NCBI GenBank assembly: GCA_012515495.1
Contig: JAAYYH010000009.1
Location: 1-7,084, forward strand
Origin: Coriobacteriaceae bacterium
Lineage (GTDB): Bacteria; Actinomycetota; Coriobacteriia; Coriobacteriales; UBA8131
Length of the DNA stretch: 7,084 nucleotides
Reading direction: 5' to 3'
The notes beneath the pieces are model-generated. The model saw nothing but the letters and a program-made list of their open reading frames with translations. It had not been told where the DNA came from and made no database searches. This document shows, piece by piece, positions 6,571 through 7,084 of the stretch. Each line of letters begins with the position of its first letter. Within the stretch, counting starts at the first letter, position 1. The position numbers and the translations under genes are program-made.

Positions 6571-6599
6571 TTAGCAACGAACAAGTGTTCGTAGATATA
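6571..6599 (+). promoter_or_regulatory. Predicted SOS-controlled promoter of the divergent small gene
   Basis: TTAGCA (6571-6576) and GATATA (6594-6599) are spaced by 17 bp. An overlapping alternative -10, TATAGA (6596-6601), has 19-bp spacing. Both are only moderate matches, but SOS box 3 fills the spacer, which supports the assignment. Transcription would start near 6606, leaving a leader of about 85 nt before the ATG at 6691. No clear leader structure was found. Confidence 0.45.
6578..6591. promoter_or_regulatory. SOS box 3 (LexA operator), proximal to the divergent small gene
   Basis: CGAACAAGTGTTCG matches CGAACRNRYGTTCG at every position. With one flanking base on each side it is a perfect palindrome of 7-bp arms (ACGAACA-AG-TGTTCGT). 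It is the strongest of the three boxes and lies within the -35/-10 spacer of the predicted promoter of the rightward gene, a standard arrangement for tight LexA repression. Confidence 0.92.
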
Positions 6600-6690
6600 G
6601 ATGTACTAAATATGTCACACAAGGTCGTAGTTAAACACGTAGAATCTATGGTGTACCAAGACGGGCTAAGGTTCAGAGTTAGGGGTGGAG

Positions 6691-6990
6691 ATGAAGGAAA
6701 TAGTAAACAGGAGCATGACGTACAGAGTCGAAGGAACGGCTGCCATAAAAGTACGATCAGCTTATATCTATGACCTCTCCGCAGCTGCGACTAGCGTTGA
6801 ACAAGGACATCGCCCAGAACAAATCTTTGGTGAGCTGCTTAAGGGTGGCTCATCTGTCGTTCATGAGTTCAAAACCGGTACCGCACGGGGTATCCCAATC
6901 TCAGGAGCAACACTTTCTCATAAGTTGGTGTCACTTCTCGCGGCAATCGCTTTCACCTCAGCAGTCATCCTGATCACCAACCTTTTGTGA
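6691..6990 (+). CDS. Small C-terminally anchored membrane protein, candidate SOS-induced cell-division inhibitor
   Basis: I do not recognise this 99-residue protein by sequence. Residues 1-77 are polar, without an obvious fold, repeat or cysteines. Residues 78-98 (KLVSLLAAIAFTSAVILITNL) form one hydrophobic segment ending a residue before the stop, so the protein is predicted to be tail-anchored with a cytoplasmic N-terminus. There is no signal peptide and no LysM domain. The ATG at 6691 has AGGGG at 6681-6685, 5 nt upstream. A GTG at 6685 would add two residues. The gene is divergent from lexA, behind a perfect SOS box, and precedes nrdR. This is the position of divS in Corynebacterium and chiZ (Rv2719c) in Mycobacterium, and yneA is likewise divergent from lexA in Bacillus. 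A damage-induced division inhibitor is therefore inferred from context alone. Composition resembles that of neighbouring genes. Confidence 0.7.
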   Translation: MKEIVNRSMTYRVEGTAAIKVRSAYIYDLSAAATSVEQGHRPEQIFGELLKGGSSVVHEFKTGTARGIPISGATLSHKLVSLLAAIAFTSAVILITNLL

Positions 6991-7003
6991 ATCTCATCGC
7001 AAT

Positions 7004-7033
7004 TTGTGATTGAAGCACAAGATGTAGTGTGAT
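7004..7033 (+). promoter_or_regulatory. Predicted promoter of nrdR
   Basis: TTGTGA (7004-7009) and TGTGAT (7028-7033) are spaced by 18 bp, giving a transcript start near 7040. The match to consensus is moderate. The NrdR-box-like palindrome at 7015-7030 fills the spacer and reaches into the -10, which suggests repression by NrdR. The small-gene stop is at 6990, and I see no strong terminator between it and this promoter, so read-through from the SOS promoter is possible. Confidence 0.4.
7015..7030. promoter_or_regulatory. NrdR box (ribonucleotide-reductase regulator operator)
   Basis: GCACAAGATGTAGTGT matches the known NrdR-box consensus ACACWATATATWGTGT at 13 of 16 positions, including CAC and GTGT at the two ends. 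NrdR sites usually come in pairs. Weaker right-half matches lie at 6994-7009 and 7031-7046, about 8 of 16 positions each. The operator matches the nrdR-like start 38 bp downstream, and autoregulated nrdR (for example nrdR-nrdJ of Streptomyces) is known. Confidence 0.6.
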
Positions 7034-7067
7034 AACCTCATTGTGTTGTCAACAAATGGGGGATTTG

Positions 7068-7084
7068 ATGCGTTGTCTTGTGTG
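7068..7084 (+). CDS. nrdR: NrdR, transcriptional repressor of ribonucleotide reductase genes (first codons only)
   Basis: Only ATG CGT TGT CTT GTG TG is present, giving MRCLV plus an incomplete codon that must be Cys or Trp. NrdR proteins begin with a zinc-ribbon CxxC directly after the start (typically MRCPFC or MHCPFC), so Cys3 and a probable Cys6 fit. GGGGGA (7058-7063) lies 4 nt before the ATG. The lexA / small membrane protein / nrdR order and the NrdR-like operator upstream support the call. NrdR senses dATP/ATP and represses ribonucleotide reductase genes. The identification rests mostly on context, because five residues cannot prove a family. Confidence 0.6.

Noticed and set aside
6468..6584. 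N-terminal extension of lexA giving a 254-residue protein
   Set aside because: The extension would be encoded by the lexA promoter and SOS boxes 1 and 2 and part of 3. It has no LexA homology, and the ATG at 6467 has a ribosome site.
6528..6773. 81-codon plus-strand ORF across the SOS boxes and into the small gene
   Set aside because: Its start lies within SOS box 1 and upstream of the predicted promoter. It has no ribosome site and no recognisable features, and it overlaps the better-supported ORF at 6691.
6691..6990. LysM protein of the YneA/ChiZ type at this locus
   Set aside because: I looked for a LysM motif in all three forward frames between 6600 and 7067 and found none. The only membrane segment is C-terminal, so the LysM name is not supported.
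1..7084. CRISPR array, insertion sequence, prophage or defence island
   Set aside because: There are no regularly spaced repeats beyond the SOS boxes, no transposase or integrase motifs, no tRNA attachment site, and all identified genes are core functions.

Overview
The window reads as chromosomal core DNA from a bacterium of roughly balanced GC content. It is most likely an actinobacterium related to Coriobacteriia. I infer this from three things: the order lexA(-) / small membrane protein(+) / nrdR(+), which in Actinomycetota is the lexA–divS (or chiZ)–nrdR locus; the Gram-positive type SOS boxes; and dapF sitting beside an LL-diaminopimelate aminotransferase gene. The lineage is an inference. 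Gene families are identified by reading motifs, because no database search was possible.

Left part (1-5326, all plus strand): the 3' end of miaB, then miaA, dapF, an LL-DAP aminotransferase gene (dapL type) and hflX. MiaA isopentenylates A37 of tRNAs and MiaB then methylthiolates it. DapL and DapF make meso-diaminopimelate for peptidoglycan and lysine. HflX is a ribosome-associated GTPase. An extended -10 promoter overlaps the miaA stop codon, so dapF and the genes after it can be transcribed independently of miaBA.

Middle part (5332-6467, minus strand): lexA is followed by mscL, which carries a C-terminal zinc ribbon. mscL converges on hflX with only 5 bp between the stop codons, and a 7-bp-stem hairpin covers both gene ends.

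Right part (6468-7084): the divergent lexA control region holds three SOS boxes of the form CRAACA-NN-TGTTCG, evenly spaced at 28-29 bp. The outer two overlap promoter-like elements, one for lexA and one for a divergent gene. That gene encodes a 99-residue protein with a single C-terminal membrane segment and no LysM domain. It lies where SOS cell-division inhibitors (YneA, DivS, ChiZ) are encoded in other Gram-positives, and it is the most interesting candidate here. The window ends five codons into a gene whose start (MRCLV) and upstream NrdR-box-like operator fit nrdR.

I found no CRISPR array, mobile element, rRNA or tRNA gene, and no gene-free stretch longer than 300 bp.
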